The notes under the pieces are model-generated. The model was given only the letters and a program-made list of their open reading frames with translations, was not told the DNA's origin and did no database searches. This document shows positions 35,023 to 44,683 of a stretch of DNA of 64,000 nucleotides, piece by piece. The position numbers were made by a program, and so were the translations under genes. Source of the stretch: Paenibacillus sp. SC116 (GTDB lineage: Bacteria > Bacillota > Bacilli > Paenibacillales > Paenibacillaceae). Every line of letters starts with the position of its first letter. Within the stretch, counting starts at the first letter, position 1. The stretch spans positions 1,264,856 through 1,328,855 of the forward strand of contig NZ_JANIOF010000001.1 in the NCBI RefSeq assembly GCF_024733555.1, written 5' to 3'.

Positions 35023-35601
35023 TCAAGAGGTGGCATTTGCCGCAGTTTGAACAGTATCATCTGAGTCGGTTTTCTCTTCGTTTTCCGGCTCTCGCAAACG
35101 CTCATCATTGTATTCAGTTGCTGCGGTATAGCCAATGAACAATCCCCATAACAAAAATATGCATAGATCTGTCGTTATGGAATTATAAGAGGTTTGGGTT
35201 ACGGGAAGAACTAACCCGATGGCTGGACCAACGGCTACAAATAACAGTACCCACCAGAGAATGCCATACAATATACCTGGCCAAGGACCTTTTCGTTTCC
35301 TCATTGTAAATGTATAGAGCAGACTGCATAGAATGGAAAACAGAATAAAGGCTCCCCAACCTACAAATCGCCCCTGTTGACTTTTCAAAAAACTATTTAG
35401 CAAAAAGGGTTCCAACAAAAAACCTGGCACATTCACTGTGAAATGCAGTTCGTATGAAAGAATTCGCATCCCTCCCCATATCAAACCTGCATAAAACCCC
35501 AGCTGCAGCGCAAACCACCAAGGGTTGGTCTTAGGTTGATTATTTTGTTGATTCTGTTGGTTCTTCTGATTTTGTTTGTTTCTTGATTCATGTTGATTCA
35601 C
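35023..35601 (-). CDS. yqhR: YqhR family membrane protein
   Basis: 192 residues with GTG start at 35601 behind AAGGAG. Asn/Gln-rich N-terminus (1-25), then four membrane segments (WWFALQLGFYAGLIWGG, FVGWGAFILFSILCSLLYTF, GILYGILWWVLLFVAVG, LCIFLLWGLFIGY) and an acidic tail. Unknown function; gene order yqhR-aroQ-papA-efp is conserved in Bacillales. Confidence 0.88.
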   Translation of the reverse strand: MNQHESRNKQNQKNQQNQQNNQPKTNPWWFALQLGFYAGLIWGGMRILSYELHFTVNVPGFLLEPFLLNSFLKSQQGRFVGWGAFILFSILCSLLYTFTMRKRKGPWPGILYGILWWVLLFVAVGPAIGLVLPVTQTSYNSITTDLCIFLLWGLFIGYTAATEYNDERLREPENEEKTDSDDTVQTAANATS

Positions 35602-35825
35602 TTTACCTGCTCCTTATCCATCATGTGTAATTGCTCCCAACTTGAAACTTGTTAGTAGTATGCGCGGAAGCGAGACAGATTAACGAAGCTTATAACGGTT
35701 TGGCTCACGGATATAGGTTCTCTTCTGGAAAAAGAACGGCAAATCCTATACAATATATAAAAAGGATTCTATCAGGTATTATAATTTACATTTTATTACT
35801 AATATGGCGGGAAGGTGTGAAAGGA

Positions 35826-36779
35826 TTGTCAGAACAACCGAAATCCATATACGGCGGACAAGCGGTCATTGAAGGCGTTATGTTTGCAGGCCAGCATGTA
35901 AATGTAACGGCCGTTCGCCGAAAGAATATGGAACTATCTTTTTATGAAGTTCCGCGCGAGGATAAGAAATGGGTAACAGCTTTGAAGAAAATCCCCTTTA
36001 TTCGCGGCTTAGTCGGTATTATTGAAGCTAGCGCCCGTGGAGCTCAGCATTTGAACTTTGCAACTGAGAAGTATGCTGAGGATGAAGAAGGACCCCCAGA
36101 CCCAGCTCAAAAATCAAGCAAGCTTTGGGATATTGGAATGATTCTTAGCGTTGCTGTTGTAGGCATTTTGTCTTTTGTCTTCAGCAAAGTTATTTTCACA
36201 GCGGTTCCTGTTATTATTGAAGAGTTCCTATTCGGCAAAGCATTCGATAATCGAGTGCTTCATACGATTATTGAAGGTATCATTAAATTATTCATGCTTC
36301 TTATCTACTTATGGTTTATATCCCAAACGTCACTCATTAAACGTCTGTTCCAATATCACGGTGCAGAGCATAAAGTGATAAGTGCCTATGAAGCAGGTAA
36401 AGAGCTTACGGTAAGCAACGTACAACAGTTCACACGCTTGCATTATCGTTGTGGCAGCAGCTTTATGATTTTGACTATTATCGTCGGTATCTTTATTTAT
36501 AGCTTTGTGCCTTATGATAGCATGATTGATCGTATTGTTGGTCGCTTGCTGTTGCTTCCCGTTGTAATCGGTGTTTCTTATGAAATTTTGCGCTTTACAA
36601 ATGCATTGCGCGACGTTCCTGTACTCCGCTTCTTAGGATATCCGGGGTTGTGGCTGCAACTTCTTACAACAAAAGAACCAACTGATGATCAAGTTGAGGT
36701 ATCAATCGCTTCATTTGAACGCATGCTTGAATTAGATCGTACAATTGGTGCAGAAAGAAGTGCTCGTACAAGCGCTTAA
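35826..36779 (+). CDS. yqhQ: DUF1385 family membrane protein YqhQ
   Basis: 317 residues from TTG 35826 (LSEQPKSIYGGQAVIEGVMF), with AAGGTG upstream; the frame is open to 35649 but the extension is not homologous. DUF1385 signatures GGQAVIEGVMF and YHGAEHKVISAYE, three to four membrane segments. Function unknown in Bacillus; genetic links to lipoteichoic or cell-shape factors have been suggested for the family. Divergent from yqhR. Confidence 0.9.
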   Translation: MSEQPKSIYGGQAVIEGVMFAGQHVNVTAVRRKNMELSFYEVPREDKKWVTALKKIPFIRGLVGIIEASARGAQHLNFATEKYAEDEEGPPDPAQKSSKLWDIGMILSVAVVGILSFVFSKVIFTAVPVIIEEFLFGKAFDNRVLHTIIEGIIKLFMLLIYLWFISQTSLIKRLFQYHGAEHKVISAYEAGKELTVSNVQQFTRLHYRCGSSFMILTIIVGIFIYSFVPYDSMIDRIVGRLLLLPVVIGVSYEILRFTNALRDVPVLRFLGYPGLWLQLLTTKEPTDDQVEVSIASFERMLELDRTIGAERSARTSA

Positions 36780-36806
36780 CTTATGTAATGGAAAGGGGTT
36801 AGCGAG

Positions 36807-37169
36807 ATGAATCGAGTGCCAAATTGGCTCGTATATGTCGTACTTGGGTGTGCTGCTCTAGGATTTGTAATCGGATTTTCATCTAATCCTATCGCTTATT
36901 CGATCCCACTCGTTTTAGCGGCGATCATTTTCATCTTCTATCGTTTCGGTCCAAAGCGTACAACTTCACACCCACGTGTGAAAAAATCAGCCGCGACGGA
37001 AGCGAAGATGAAAGCAATGCGAAATACGAAACACACCAAAAACGTCAAAAACCATAAGCCAATAAAAACTCGAAGGTCTTCTGCTACCCTAACCGTTATT
37101 GATGGAAATAAGGGAAAGAATTCTTCAAGTCGTTCCATTGAAAAATCCTCAACAGGCGAATCTCAATAA
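36807..37169 (+). CDS. SA1362-family small membrane protein
   Basis: 120 residues. Two membrane segments (LVYVVLGCAALGFVIGF and IAYSIPLVLAAIIFIFYRFG), then a very basic, hydrophilic tail. This matches the SA1362/YqhP family that sits next to yqhQ. Follows yqhQ by 27 bases with AAAGGGG site. Confidence 0.8.
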   Translation: MNRVPNWLVYVVLGCAALGFVIGFSSNPIAYSIPLVLAAIIFIFYRFGPKRTTSHPRVKKSAATEAKMKAMRNTKHTKNVKNHKPIKTRRSSATLTVIDGNKGKNSSSRSIEKSSTGESQ

Positions 37170-37207
37170 CATAAACATGTTCAGAATCATGTTGTCGCCT
37201 CGAGCGC

Positions 37208-37250
37208 TAACGGCCCTTTCACTTCCTAGAAGGTAGTTGGAAGGGTTTTG
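37208..37250 (+). terminator. terminator after SA1362-type gene
   Basis: CCCTT…AAGGG stem (with TTCC/GGAA extension) followed by TTTTGTTATT. Confidence 0.5.
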
Positions 37251-37298
37251 TTATTTATATAATAGCAACGTACATAAGATGGCAAGGAGGCAGCAATC

Positions 37299-37643
37299 AT
37301 GAACAAGTGGGTGGAATATTGTATGACAAAAAGAGGGACCAGCCTAACAAATCCTTTTGGACCGGAAGTCGATGTCATGAAAGTAAGCACCAAAATGTAT
37401 GCACTCTTTTCAACGGATGGAGCACCAACAGTGAGCTTAAAATGCGAACCTTTCCGGGCGGATTCATTACGTGAGCAGTACCCAGAAATAAAACCAGGAT
37501 ATCACCTTAATAAGAAACATTGGAACACCGTCTCCCTAGATGGGAATTTGACAGATGAAGAACTTGAAGCCATGATTGATCATTCGTACGATTTAGTAGT
37601 ACTTAGCATGACGAAAAATGAACGGAGCAATATTGGCACTTAA
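37299..37643 (+). CDS. MmcQ/YjbR family protein
   Basis: 114 residues. YjbR/CyaY-like fold motifs: PFGPEVDVMKVSTKMYALF, VSLKCEPFRADSLREQYPEIKPGYHLNKKHWNTV and DHSYDLVV. Family members bind DNA weakly; role unclear. AAGGAGG site before ATG 37299. Confidence 0.88.
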   Translation: MNKWVEYCMTKRGTSLTNPFGPEVDVMKVSTKMYALFSTDGAPTVSLKCEPFRADSLREQYPEIKPGYHLNKKHWNTVSLDGNLTDEELEAMIDHSYDLVVLSMTKNERSNIGT

Positions 37644-37820
37644 CTATAAAGTTAACTATTACTATTGCCTCACCTTTTATAGCACAAAAGAGCCGGCAAG
37701 TAGCCAGCTGCAAATATGCAAGCTAGATCTCTTACCGACTCTTCTCATCCTTTCTCTTAGAAAAAGAAGAAGGCATTATCCCTTCCATTGAACTCGTCAA
37801 GTTCAACGTACATGTTCATG

Positions 37821-38516
37821 TTATCGATTAAATACCATGCAATACTGTTCCAATTCGCTGTCAGGCATTTTTATCGTATCTACAAGTTCGAACCCATACC
37901 TGCCGTATAACGGCACATTGTTTGGATTTTGTGTCTCTAACGTACATGCCAAATCATTAGAAGCACATTCATCAATAAGCGGCATGATCATCTTCGTAAC
38001 GACACCTGTACCACGGTACTGTTGCTGAACGACCAGCATATCCATATGCGCATATGGTCGATCTTCCAACATACTGAGCCATGCTGAGCTCATATTTCTC
38101 AGAATGGATACTCCTCTAAGAAACCCTTTTACCCCGATATATTTACAGGCAGGCAAGGACTTAATGATCGCAACTATAATTCTTCTCACATAATTCAACT
38201 GAGCTAACCGCGAGCTGCCGAATTTTTCAGAGTAAAATACGAGCATAACGGCTTCTAGCTGTGAGGAACTTGCATATAAATCTGAATAAGGATAAAGCAT
38301 GTCCAAATAATTACGGAAAAAGATACGCAGCACGTTCAGTCTTGTATGTCGATCAGGCAATATAAAAATATATAGCGGGTCCTCCATAAACTGCTCGGCA
38401 AATACATCAGCTGCTTGCGGTATATCTCTTCGTTGTAACAATACTAAGCTGTTGCTGGAAATAGTTCCACCCCGGATCCAAAAGAATCCCCTCTTCTGTG
38501 AAATACAAATAAGCAT
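37821..38516 (-). CDS. GNAT N-acetyltransferase
   Basis: 231 residues from ATG 38516. N-terminal R-R-D-I-P-Q-A-A strand/helix, then the CoA-binding motif VVQQQYRGTGVVTKMIMPLI (about 163-182) and a C-terminal NVPLYGRYGFELVDT typical of GNAT enzymes. The substrate is unknown. The start is uncertain because the ATG has no good ribosome site; the GNAT fold begins around residue 25. Confidence 0.8.
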   Translation of the reverse strand: MLICISQKRGFFWIRGGTISSNSLVLLQRRDIPQAADVFAEQFMEDPLYIFILPDRHTRLNVLRIFFRNYLDMLYPYSDLYASSSQLEAVMLVFYSEKFGSSRLAQLNYVRRIIVAIIKSLPACKYIGVKGFLRGVSILRNMSSAWLSMLEDRPYAHMDMLVVQQQYRGTGVVTKMIMPLIDECASNDLACTLETQNPNNVPLYGRYGFELVDTIKMPDSELEQYCMVFNR

Positions 38517-38618
38517 CGTAAGCTTTCTCAGAAAAGGAGTCTATGAATTAGGTTACTCTGTGCAAGCGTCTACGTCAAATTCATGATCCTGACATGTACA
38601 GTTTGCGTAGCAACACCG

Positions 38619-39584
38619 TTATTTTCGTAGTTGCTTCGTATGAAGCAGTTTTTGTTCATATTGCTTTTCATCCCACTCGTGGAAGAACTCATTACCACTT
38701 AGCAAGCCAGACTCAAACAAAGCCAGACTCTTTTCAAGCGTAATATTGAATTCCGTTATTCCTACACCAAGGGTAGGAATCTTGACCGTCCGGAAACGGT
38801 TATGATATTCAATGTATCGCTCATCATGAGCAGATATCATCGTATCGACGATTGCCTGAAGCATCGATATTACCCCGTTGATTTGATGAGGTTGATTCGG
38901 TGTCTTGCCAACCATTTGAAAACCAACCGTAGGTATAAGCCTTCTTGTTTCAGGATGGCAGTCATCATCGAATAGCCATAGCGGGAAATTGCTGAGCATC
39001 CCCCCATCGACTACATAAGTAAATTGCTGCTTGAATGCCTTCTTTCTGTCAGCCGACAAACTCTGTCGCAATATAACGGGATCAAAGAAATAGGGAATAC
39101 TCGTGCTCATCCGCACTGCCTTACTTACTGAAAAGCGCTTGGGGTTTACTCCATATTGCACCATATCATCAGGCAGCACCATCAATCTTCCGTTTGTAAT
39201 ATCAGAAGCAATAATACGCAACTGATTGTCTTCCAAATCCCCAAATGTCCGCACGCCTTTGGCTTCTAGTAAAGAACACATCCAGCGTTCAAGTGCTTCT
39301 CCTGAATAAAGCCCTTTTTTCACTAACAAGCGCATTGCAGGTCCAATCCATTTGACATTAAATATAGGTGACCTCTTTAGAAAAGAAGAAAATGGCATGT
39401 CGATAATTAGACGCTTCATCTCATCCGCACTGTAACCAGCCGCGATTAAAGAAGCAACGATTGACCCTGAAGAGGTCCCTGCAACTTTTCGAAACTTTAT
39501 TCCTTTTCGTTCAGCCGCTTTAACAGCTCCAACCAATGAGATTCCCCTTACACCCCCACCTTCAAACACACCATTGATATACAT
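38619..39584 (-). CDS. patatin-like phospholipase
   Basis: 321 residues from ATG 39584 (MYINGVFEGGGVRG), with GAGGAGG upstream. Oxyanion loop GGGVRG, nucleophile Ser in GTSSGS (GxSxG) and the catalytic Asp in VVDGGMLSNFP. Cytosolic lipid acyl hydrolase. The longer frame to 39680 lacks a site. Confidence 0.9.
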   Translation of the reverse strand: MYINGVFEGGGVRGISLVGAVKAAERKGIKFRKVAGTSSGSIVASLIAAGYSADEMKRLIIDMPFSSFLKRSPIFNVKWIGPAMRLLVKKGLYSGEALERWMCSLLEAKGVRTFGDLEDNQLRIIASDITNGRLMVLPDDMVQYGVNPKRFSVSKAVRMSTSIPYFFDPVILRQSLSADRKKAFKQQFTYVVDGGMLSNFPLWLFDDDCHPETRRLIPTVGFQMVGKTPNQPHQINGVISMLQAIVDTMISAHDERYIEYHNRFRTVKIPTLGVGITEFNITLEKSLALFESGLLSGNEFFHEWDEKQYEQKLLHTKQLRK

Positions 39585-39682
39585 TGGCGCAAAATCCTCC
39601 TCACGCTGCATACGCCATCTATGCAGGCATCGTAGTTGTTTAGTCGATGTGTATGAGTGGAAGTGAGTATTTATGATCAATA

Positions 39683-39714
39683 GAAAAAGGAAAGAACCAT
39701 ATGGTTCTTTCCTT
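39683..39714 (-). terminator. terminator of glycosidase gene
   Basis: Perfect palindrome GGAAAGAACCAT/ATGGTTCTTTCC (39689-39712), followed on the minus strand by TTTTTC. Confidence 0.75.
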
Positions 39715-39912
39715 GAGTATTAGTATAATGAATGCCTTGCGTTGGCACTATCGTTTATACGTGGTGAGTGAATCTCCCCATCCACCCACCTATAAATCAG
39801 TTCCCCGTAAAAAATATATAGTATGTTTCGACTGACATGTTGTTAATTTTACTCAGAAACTAGAGACCATCTATGTGTACCACCTGTAAGTTAAAAGGAA
39901 TAGAATGAGAAA

Positions 39913-41511
39913 TTATTGCTTTGTCTCTGCATCTTGCTCAGCGTAATATGAACTTAATTGGTCTGCCACTTGCTTTGTATTTCTCATAATATCTTTTGCA
40001 CTGAAGAAAATACTACCTTCAATATCCCCATTGTATCTTTCATTGTAACGAAGCTGTTCTATTAATATCTCAGCACTTGACCAATCTTTTTCTTTCGGAT
40101 CTGCTAATTTATAGGCAGCATGACCAATGTACAAGTCAACATCTGTTCCTTCCGTCTCTTTCATCCACCAATCGACCAAAGTATCGTAGGAAGCTGCTTT
40201 ATGTCCAATATGCCAATAAATTTGTGGTGCTACATAATCGATCCAGCTGCTCTGAATCCATTTGCGTACATCTGCATGCAAGGAATCATAGCTGGTCACC
40301 CCTGCACTCGTGGCCGATCCTGTTGGGTCTACACTTTTATTTCGCCACACCCCAAATGGACTAATGCCAAATGAAACATTCGGTTTGGTTTTTTCAATAC
40401 GCTCAGATAACTCTTGCACGAACAGGTTGACATTGTTGCGTCTCCAATCGTTCTTGTTGTTGAATACTTTGTTGTATGTACGATATGACGCATCATCTTG
40501 GAAAGGCTCACGTTCCTGTCCATAAGGATAGAAATAATCATCTAAATGAACGCCGTCAATATTATAATTTTCCACGACTTCCATTATCGAATCAAGGATA
40601 AATTCCCTAGCCGCTGGAACTCCCGGATTAAATAGCAGCTTGCCTGAATGCTTTACTACCCAATCTGGGTTTTTGCGTGCAGGATGATTTTCGACTAATT
40701 TATTTACATCGCCTTGCACACTGATTCGGTAAGGATTGAACCATGCGTGGAATTGCATGCCTCGCTTATGTGTTTCTTCCACCATAAAGGCAAGCGGATC
40801 ATAGCCAGGATCTTTTCCTTGCTTGCCTGTCAACCACTCCGACCACGGAAGCATATTTGAAGGATAAAATGCATCCGCTGTTGGTCGAACTTGAACAAAT
40901 ACGGTATTCAAACCGGATTGCTGCAGCTTATCCAACAATGCTGTATATTCCTGCTTCTGCTTCTCTGCATCGAAAGATTTTCGCGGGTCACTTGGCCAGT
41001 CAATATTGTACACGGTCGATATCCATGTACCACGCAATGCAGGAATCTCAATTACTTCGCCATCTTCCATCGTCATAAATACGGTGCGTGAACTAGGATC
41101 CCAGTGTACGGCAACACCTAAATTTTCACTCACAAAACGTAGTGGAACCATTACTCGTCCTGCCTTCATTTGGGCACTTACATCCAACGGCTTCCGTTGG
41201 CCATCTACCATTGCAGAGTCACTGCCTTCCTTTAATACAATGGTACGACCATTTTTCTCAAACATTACTTCTTTGCTTGAAGGATTCCAATCCACTGTAG
41301 CTCCTATACCTTCCCCTATCGTGCGAAATGGTAGCATCGTCACGTTCTTAGAAGGAATAATATAAGGAGGAACATCACTTTTCAAACGTTGATCATTTAG
41401 TAAAATCTTAATTTCATTGGATTTCTCGGCAAAAGCTTGTACGGGCATAATCGTCGTACTCAGCAAAGCTGCAGTACAAGCAATGGCCAGTATACGTTTT
41501 TTTATACTCAT
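39913..41511 (-). CDS. secreted GHL10/DUF187 glycosidase with CuAO-N domain
   Basis: 532 residues from ATG 41511, with GGGAGAG. Signal peptide (ILAIACTAALLSTTIMPVQAFA). A copper-amine-oxidase N-terminal repeat domain (about 35-135: PPYIIPSKNVTMLPFRTIGEGIGATVDW, GRVMVPLRFVSENLGVAVHWD) acts as a wall-binding or adaptor module. It precedes a family-10-like glycosyl hydrolase domain (RGTWISTVYNIDWPSDP, QFHAWFNPYRI, NIDGVHLDDYFYP). Probably acts on cell-wall glycans outside the cell. Confidence 0.88.
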   Translation of the reverse strand: MSIKKRILAIACTAALLSTTIMPVQAFAEKSNEIKILLNDQRLKSDVPPYIIPSKNVTMLPFRTIGEGIGATVDWNPSSKEVMFEKNGRTIVLKEGSDSAMVDGQRKPLDVSAQMKAGRVMVPLRFVSENLGVAVHWDPSSRTVFMTMEDGEVIEIPALRGTWISTVYNIDWPSDPRKSFDAEKQKQEYTALLDKLQQSGLNTVFVQVRPTADAFYPSNMLPWSEWLTGKQGKDPGYDPLAFMVEETHKRGMQFHAWFNPYRISVQGDVNKLVENHPARKNPDWVVKHSGKLLFNPGVPAAREFILDSIMEVVENYNIDGVHLDDYFYPYGQEREPFQDDASYRTYNKVFNNKNDWRRNNVNLFVQELSERIEKTKPNVSFGISPFGVWRNKSVDPTGSATSAGVTSYDSLHADVRKWIQSSWIDYVAPQIYWHIGHKAASYDTLVDWWMKETEGTDVDLYIGHAAYKLADPKEKDWSSAEILIEQLRYNERYNGDIEGSIFFSAKDIMRNTKQVADQLSSYYAEQDAETKQ

Positions 41512-41562
41512 ATTTGTACTCTCCCATTTCATAAAATACAAACCTATATATACTTAGACGTC

Positions 41563-41600
41563 AAAAATAAAGCATCTGTTTCGGTAGAAACAGATGCTTT
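41563..41600 (-). terminator. mntR terminator
   Basis: AAAGCATCTGTTTC (41569-41582), short loop, GAAACAGATGCTTT (41587-41600), followed on the minus strand by ATTTTTG. Confidence 0.8.
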
Positions 41601-42024
41601 AGGAATCATTATCTAATTCACTCTGGATTCGGCGCAAATCCGCTATACGAGTAGGGTCCTGATTGAAATAAGCAACCAATGCTTCGATACAAGTAATGGA
41701 ATTCCAACTTAGATGATGTTCGATGCCTTCTACATCTTGATAAATAAGGTCTTCTTGTACACCTATCGTAGTAAGAAAATCCTCCAACAGCTGATGTCTA
41801 TCCACCAAGCGCTTGCCAATTTTCTTCCCTTTACTAGTAAGTACCAATCCACGGTACTTTTCATATATTAAGTACTGATCCTTATCCAGCTTTTGAATCA
41901 TCTTCGTTACTGATGAAGGATGTACTTCTAGCCCTTCTGCAATATCCGAAACTCGGGCATATCCTTTTTCATCGATTAATTTGTAGATGCGCTCCAAATA
42001 ATCTTCCATACTGGGTGTTGGCAT
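41599..42024 (-). CDS. mntR: manganese transport regulator MntR
   Basis: 141 residues from ATG 42024 ([44 protein letters not shown]), with AGAGGGAAA ahead; the frame to 42120 is not homologous. DtxR family: N-terminal winged helix and Mn-binding dimerisation domain with [14 protein letters not shown]. Represses manganese importers when Mn(II) is plentiful. No importer is adjacent apart from the zinc-type operon. Confidence 0.93.
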   Translation of the reverse strand: MPTPSMEDYLERIYKLIDEKGYARVSDIAEGLEVHPSSVTKMIQKLDKDQYLIYEKYRGLVLTSKGKKIGKRLVDRHQLLEDFLTTIGVQEDLIYQDVEGIEHHLSWNSITCIEALVAYFNQDPTRIADLRRIQSELDNDS

Positions 42025-42245
42025 CATTTTCCCTCTTTTCCACTTCAACATCATCTTCTGCCACAAAGGCTCTTCTAGTTTACATGGTTTGCCCTGCAAG
42101 TTCAACCTTAGTTGAACCATCTGCTACTACTAGCATTTACCTTCTGTCCATCTTGTCTTACATGTTATGTAAAAATGTATGACTGCAAAAGGAAAATAAC
42201 AATAGCTGCATGCTATAGATGAGCTTGCAGCTACCGATATTCATA

Positions 42246-42962
42246 TTACATTAAATTGTACAGCCATTCGGGTGTTACCCCTTGCAACCAAGCGTTCATT
42301 CTCGCCATCTGATCCGTGAACAACAAGACCCCCATCACAATCATCAACACTCCGCCTGCCTTCATAAGTCCTTTTGAATATTTCACAAGCCAGCGTGTTG
42401 AACTAATGAAGAAGCCAAGTACAAAGAAAGGCAACGCAAACCCAATTGCATAAACGGTAGACAGCCAGAACCATGAACCTGGATCTTGTGCGGCTAAACC
42501 AAGTATAGCTCCAAGTATAGGTCCTACGCATGGCGACCAGCCTGCTGAGAAGCCGATACCGAACAAGAATGAGCCACCATAACTCCCGCGCTTGCCTGCA
42601 ACGTTCCATTTGCGTTCCTTCATTAATAGCTGCGGCTGAAAGACACCCAACAGCATTAATCCCATCGCGATAATGAAAATCGCTGCGACTTGCCGTACCA
42701 GTTCACGATACTGGACAAGCATCGAACCGAATACGCCAGCTACTAACCCTAGCGTGTAAAATACGACGCTAAAGCCGAGGATAAAGAACAGTGTATGAAG
42801 CATAATCTTCTTACGAACATCCCGCTTCGACTGCTCCTCTTTTAATTGCTGCACAGACATACCTGTAATAATAGATAAGTACGATGGATAGAGCGGCAAG
42901 CAGCATGGAGAAAAGAAAGAAGCTATTCCCGCTAAAAATGCAATGCCAATTGAAATCGTCAT
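42246..42962 (-). CDS. ccdA: cytochrome c biogenesis protein CcdA
   Basis: 238 residues. Six membrane segments with the first-segment Cys pair SFFSPCCLPLYPSYLS and the second GWSPCVGPILGAILG. Transfers electrons across the membrane for cytochrome c maturation and spore synthesis. ATG 42962 follows GGAGG. Confidence 0.92.
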   Translation of the reverse strand: MTISIGIAFLAGIASFFSPCCLPLYPSYLSIITGMSVQQLKEEQSKRDVRKKIMLHTLFFILGFSVVFYTLGLVAGVFGSMLVQYRELVRQVAAIFIIAMGLMLLGVFQPQLLMKERKWNVAGKRGSYGGSFLFGIGFSAGWSPCVGPILGAILGLAAQDPGSWFWLSTVYAIGFALPFFVLGFFISSTRWLVKYSKGLMKAGGVLMIVMGVLLFTDQMARMNAWLQGVTPEWLYNLM

Positions 42963-43009
42963 GCATATGCCTCCACAATTGAAACATGATGTGAACTACT
43001 CTATCCAGT

Positions 43010-43819
43010 TTATACCTTTACCCCTCGACGTACAAGCATTGTCACAATTAGGACCATGATGAGCAGCAGAACAATAGTCGCTCCAGGAGCCAAATTCCAA
43101 ACACCTGCAACAAGCAGTCCTGCAAAAACAGCCAATTCGGAGATAAACACCGATATAATAATCGCTTTTCTGAAGCTGCGTGCCATTAACAAGCTAATTG
43201 CCACCGGAATCGTAAGTAAAGCCGATACGAGCAAGGCGCCAACAATTTTGATTGCTGCGCTAATAACAAGCGCTGTCAGGACTATCATGGCTATGTTTAG
43301 CCACTTTACAGGAAGCCCATTAACAGCAGCCGCATCTTCATCAAAGGTAAGCAAGAACATCTCTTTGTAAAAGACGAGCATAAATCCGACTACAATTACG
43401 GTGACACCACCAATAACGAATAAATCCGCAGTAGCGAGCGTATAAATGCTGCCAAAGAAATAGCTTGATACATTAGCATTAAAGCTCATTCCAAGCGTGA
43501 AAAATAACGAAGCTAGCGCTACGCCTCCAGACATAATGACCGCTATCGACAACTCTGCATACGTCTTATACGATTTACGCAGCTTTTCCACCGCGATCGA
43601 TCCAATCAACGCAAAAATGAGCCCCACTGCAAGTGGATACACATTAATTAAAAATCCTAATGCAACACCAGCGATCGTTACATGAGCAAGCGTATCCCCG
43701 ATCATAGATAATCGACGCAGCACGAGGAACATCCCCATTAAGGGAGCTGTAATTCCTATTAAGAGCCCCCCCATTAGAGCTCGTTGAAAAAATTGAGATG
43801 ATAATAAATCCATTAACAT
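43010..43819 (-). CDS. znuB: zinc ABC transporter permease ZnuB
   Basis: 269 residues, eight or so membrane segments. ABC-3 family signature RRLSMIGDTLAHVTIAGVALG. Forms the membrane channel with ZnuC and ZnuA. ATG 43819 with GGAGA. Third gene of znuA-znuC-znuB. Confidence 0.9.
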   Translation of the reverse strand: MLMDLLSSQFFQRALMGGLLIGITAPLMGMFLVLRRLSMIGDTLAHVTIAGVALGFLINVYPLAVGLIFALIGSIAVEKLRKSYKTYAELSIAVIMSGGVALASLFFTLGMSFNANVSSYFFGSIYTLATADLFVIGGVTVIVVGFMLVFYKEMFLLTFDEDAAAVNGLPVKWLNIAMIVLTALVISAAIKIVGALLVSALLTIPVAISLLMARSFRKAIIISVFISELAVFAGLLVAGVWNLAPGATIVLLLIMVLIVTMLVRRGVKV

Positions 43820-43853
43820 AGTTAGTCTCCTACTCCTAACGAGAACTTCTTAC

Positions 43854-44600
43854 TTAGACGAACACGCCGTGTACGAAGTCTTCTTCTTGACACACTTGCT
43901 CGTGAGAATGCTTTCGATAAAAACTAAACTTGCCTGCACGATGTACAGGCTCACTTCCTAGCCATGCATTCACCATTTCCATATCATGAGACACCATAAT
44001 AATGGTCATGTTGTGATGCTCATGTAAATGCTGCAGCAAATTAAAGAAATCACGCTGAGTCTCAGCGTCAATACCTACCGTAGGCTCATCCAGAATTAGC
44101 AGTTCCGGTTTATTTACCATAGCGCGCGCAAGAAAGACGCGCTGTTGTTGACCGCCTGACAGCTGACCTATCCGCTTGTTCGCCAAGTTCTCGATGCGCA
44201 TTACTTTCATGGCATCTTCAATCTTTGTACGATCAGCTTGCGACAAGCGACGGAACATCTTACTACGGCTGAACACCCCAGACTCGACCACTTCCATAAC
44301 CGTTGCTGGGAACAGAGGATTAAAGTTGTTTTTCTGCGGCACATATCCAATGCGCTCCCATGATTTGAACTGCTGGATTGGGGTATTAAATAAGCGAACT
44401 CCCCCTGCAGTTGGCTTTAATAAGCCCACCATTAGGCGCATTAACGTCGTCTTACCTGCACCATTCGAACCAATAACCCCAACAAAGTCTCTTTCATAAA
44501 TTTCAAAGCTTATATCTTGAAATACATGCTGATCTTCATACTTAAAACCGAGCTGATCCAATGTAACGACCTGATTATGACAGGCACGATTGTCACTCAT
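43854..44600 (-). CDS. znuC: zinc ABC transporter ATPase ZnuC
   Basis: 248 residues. Walker A GSNGAGKTTLMR, Q-loop YVPQKNN, signature LSGGQQQRVFLARA, Walker B LLILDEPTVGID and H-loop VSHD. Drives zinc (or zinc/manganese) import. ATG 44600 behind AAGGAAGTGA. Confidence 0.92.
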   Translation of the reverse strand: MSDNRACHNQVVTLDQLGFKYEDQHVFQDISFEIYERDFVGVIGSNGAGKTTLMRLMVGLLKPTAGGVRLFNTPIQQFKSWERIGYVPQKNNFNPLFPATVMEVVESGVFSRSKMFRRLSQADRTKIEDAMKVMRIENLANKRIGQLSGGQQQRVFLARAMVNKPELLILDEPTVGIDAETQRDFFNLLQHLHEHHNMTIIMVSHDMEMVNAWLGSEPVHRAGKFSFYRKHSHEQVCQEEDFVHGVFV

Positions 44601-44629
44601 CTATTGTCACTTCCTTAATCCGAACGACG

Positions 44630-44664
44630 TACGGTGAATGATATCTTACGTACCATTCACCGTA
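44630..44664 (-). repeat. intergenic hairpin between znuA and znuC
   Basis: TACGGTGAATG (44630-44640) and CATTCACCGTA (44654-44664) form an 11-bp perfect inverted repeat without a T-run. Likely a message-stabilising or processing hairpin that lets ZnuA be made in excess. Confidence 0.55.
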
Positions 44665-44683
44665 ATCGATTCATTACCATTTA

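Noticed and set aside
36938..37138. minus-strand frame opposite the SA1362-type gene
   Set aside because: Antisense to a gene in conserved order and lacks a ribosome site.
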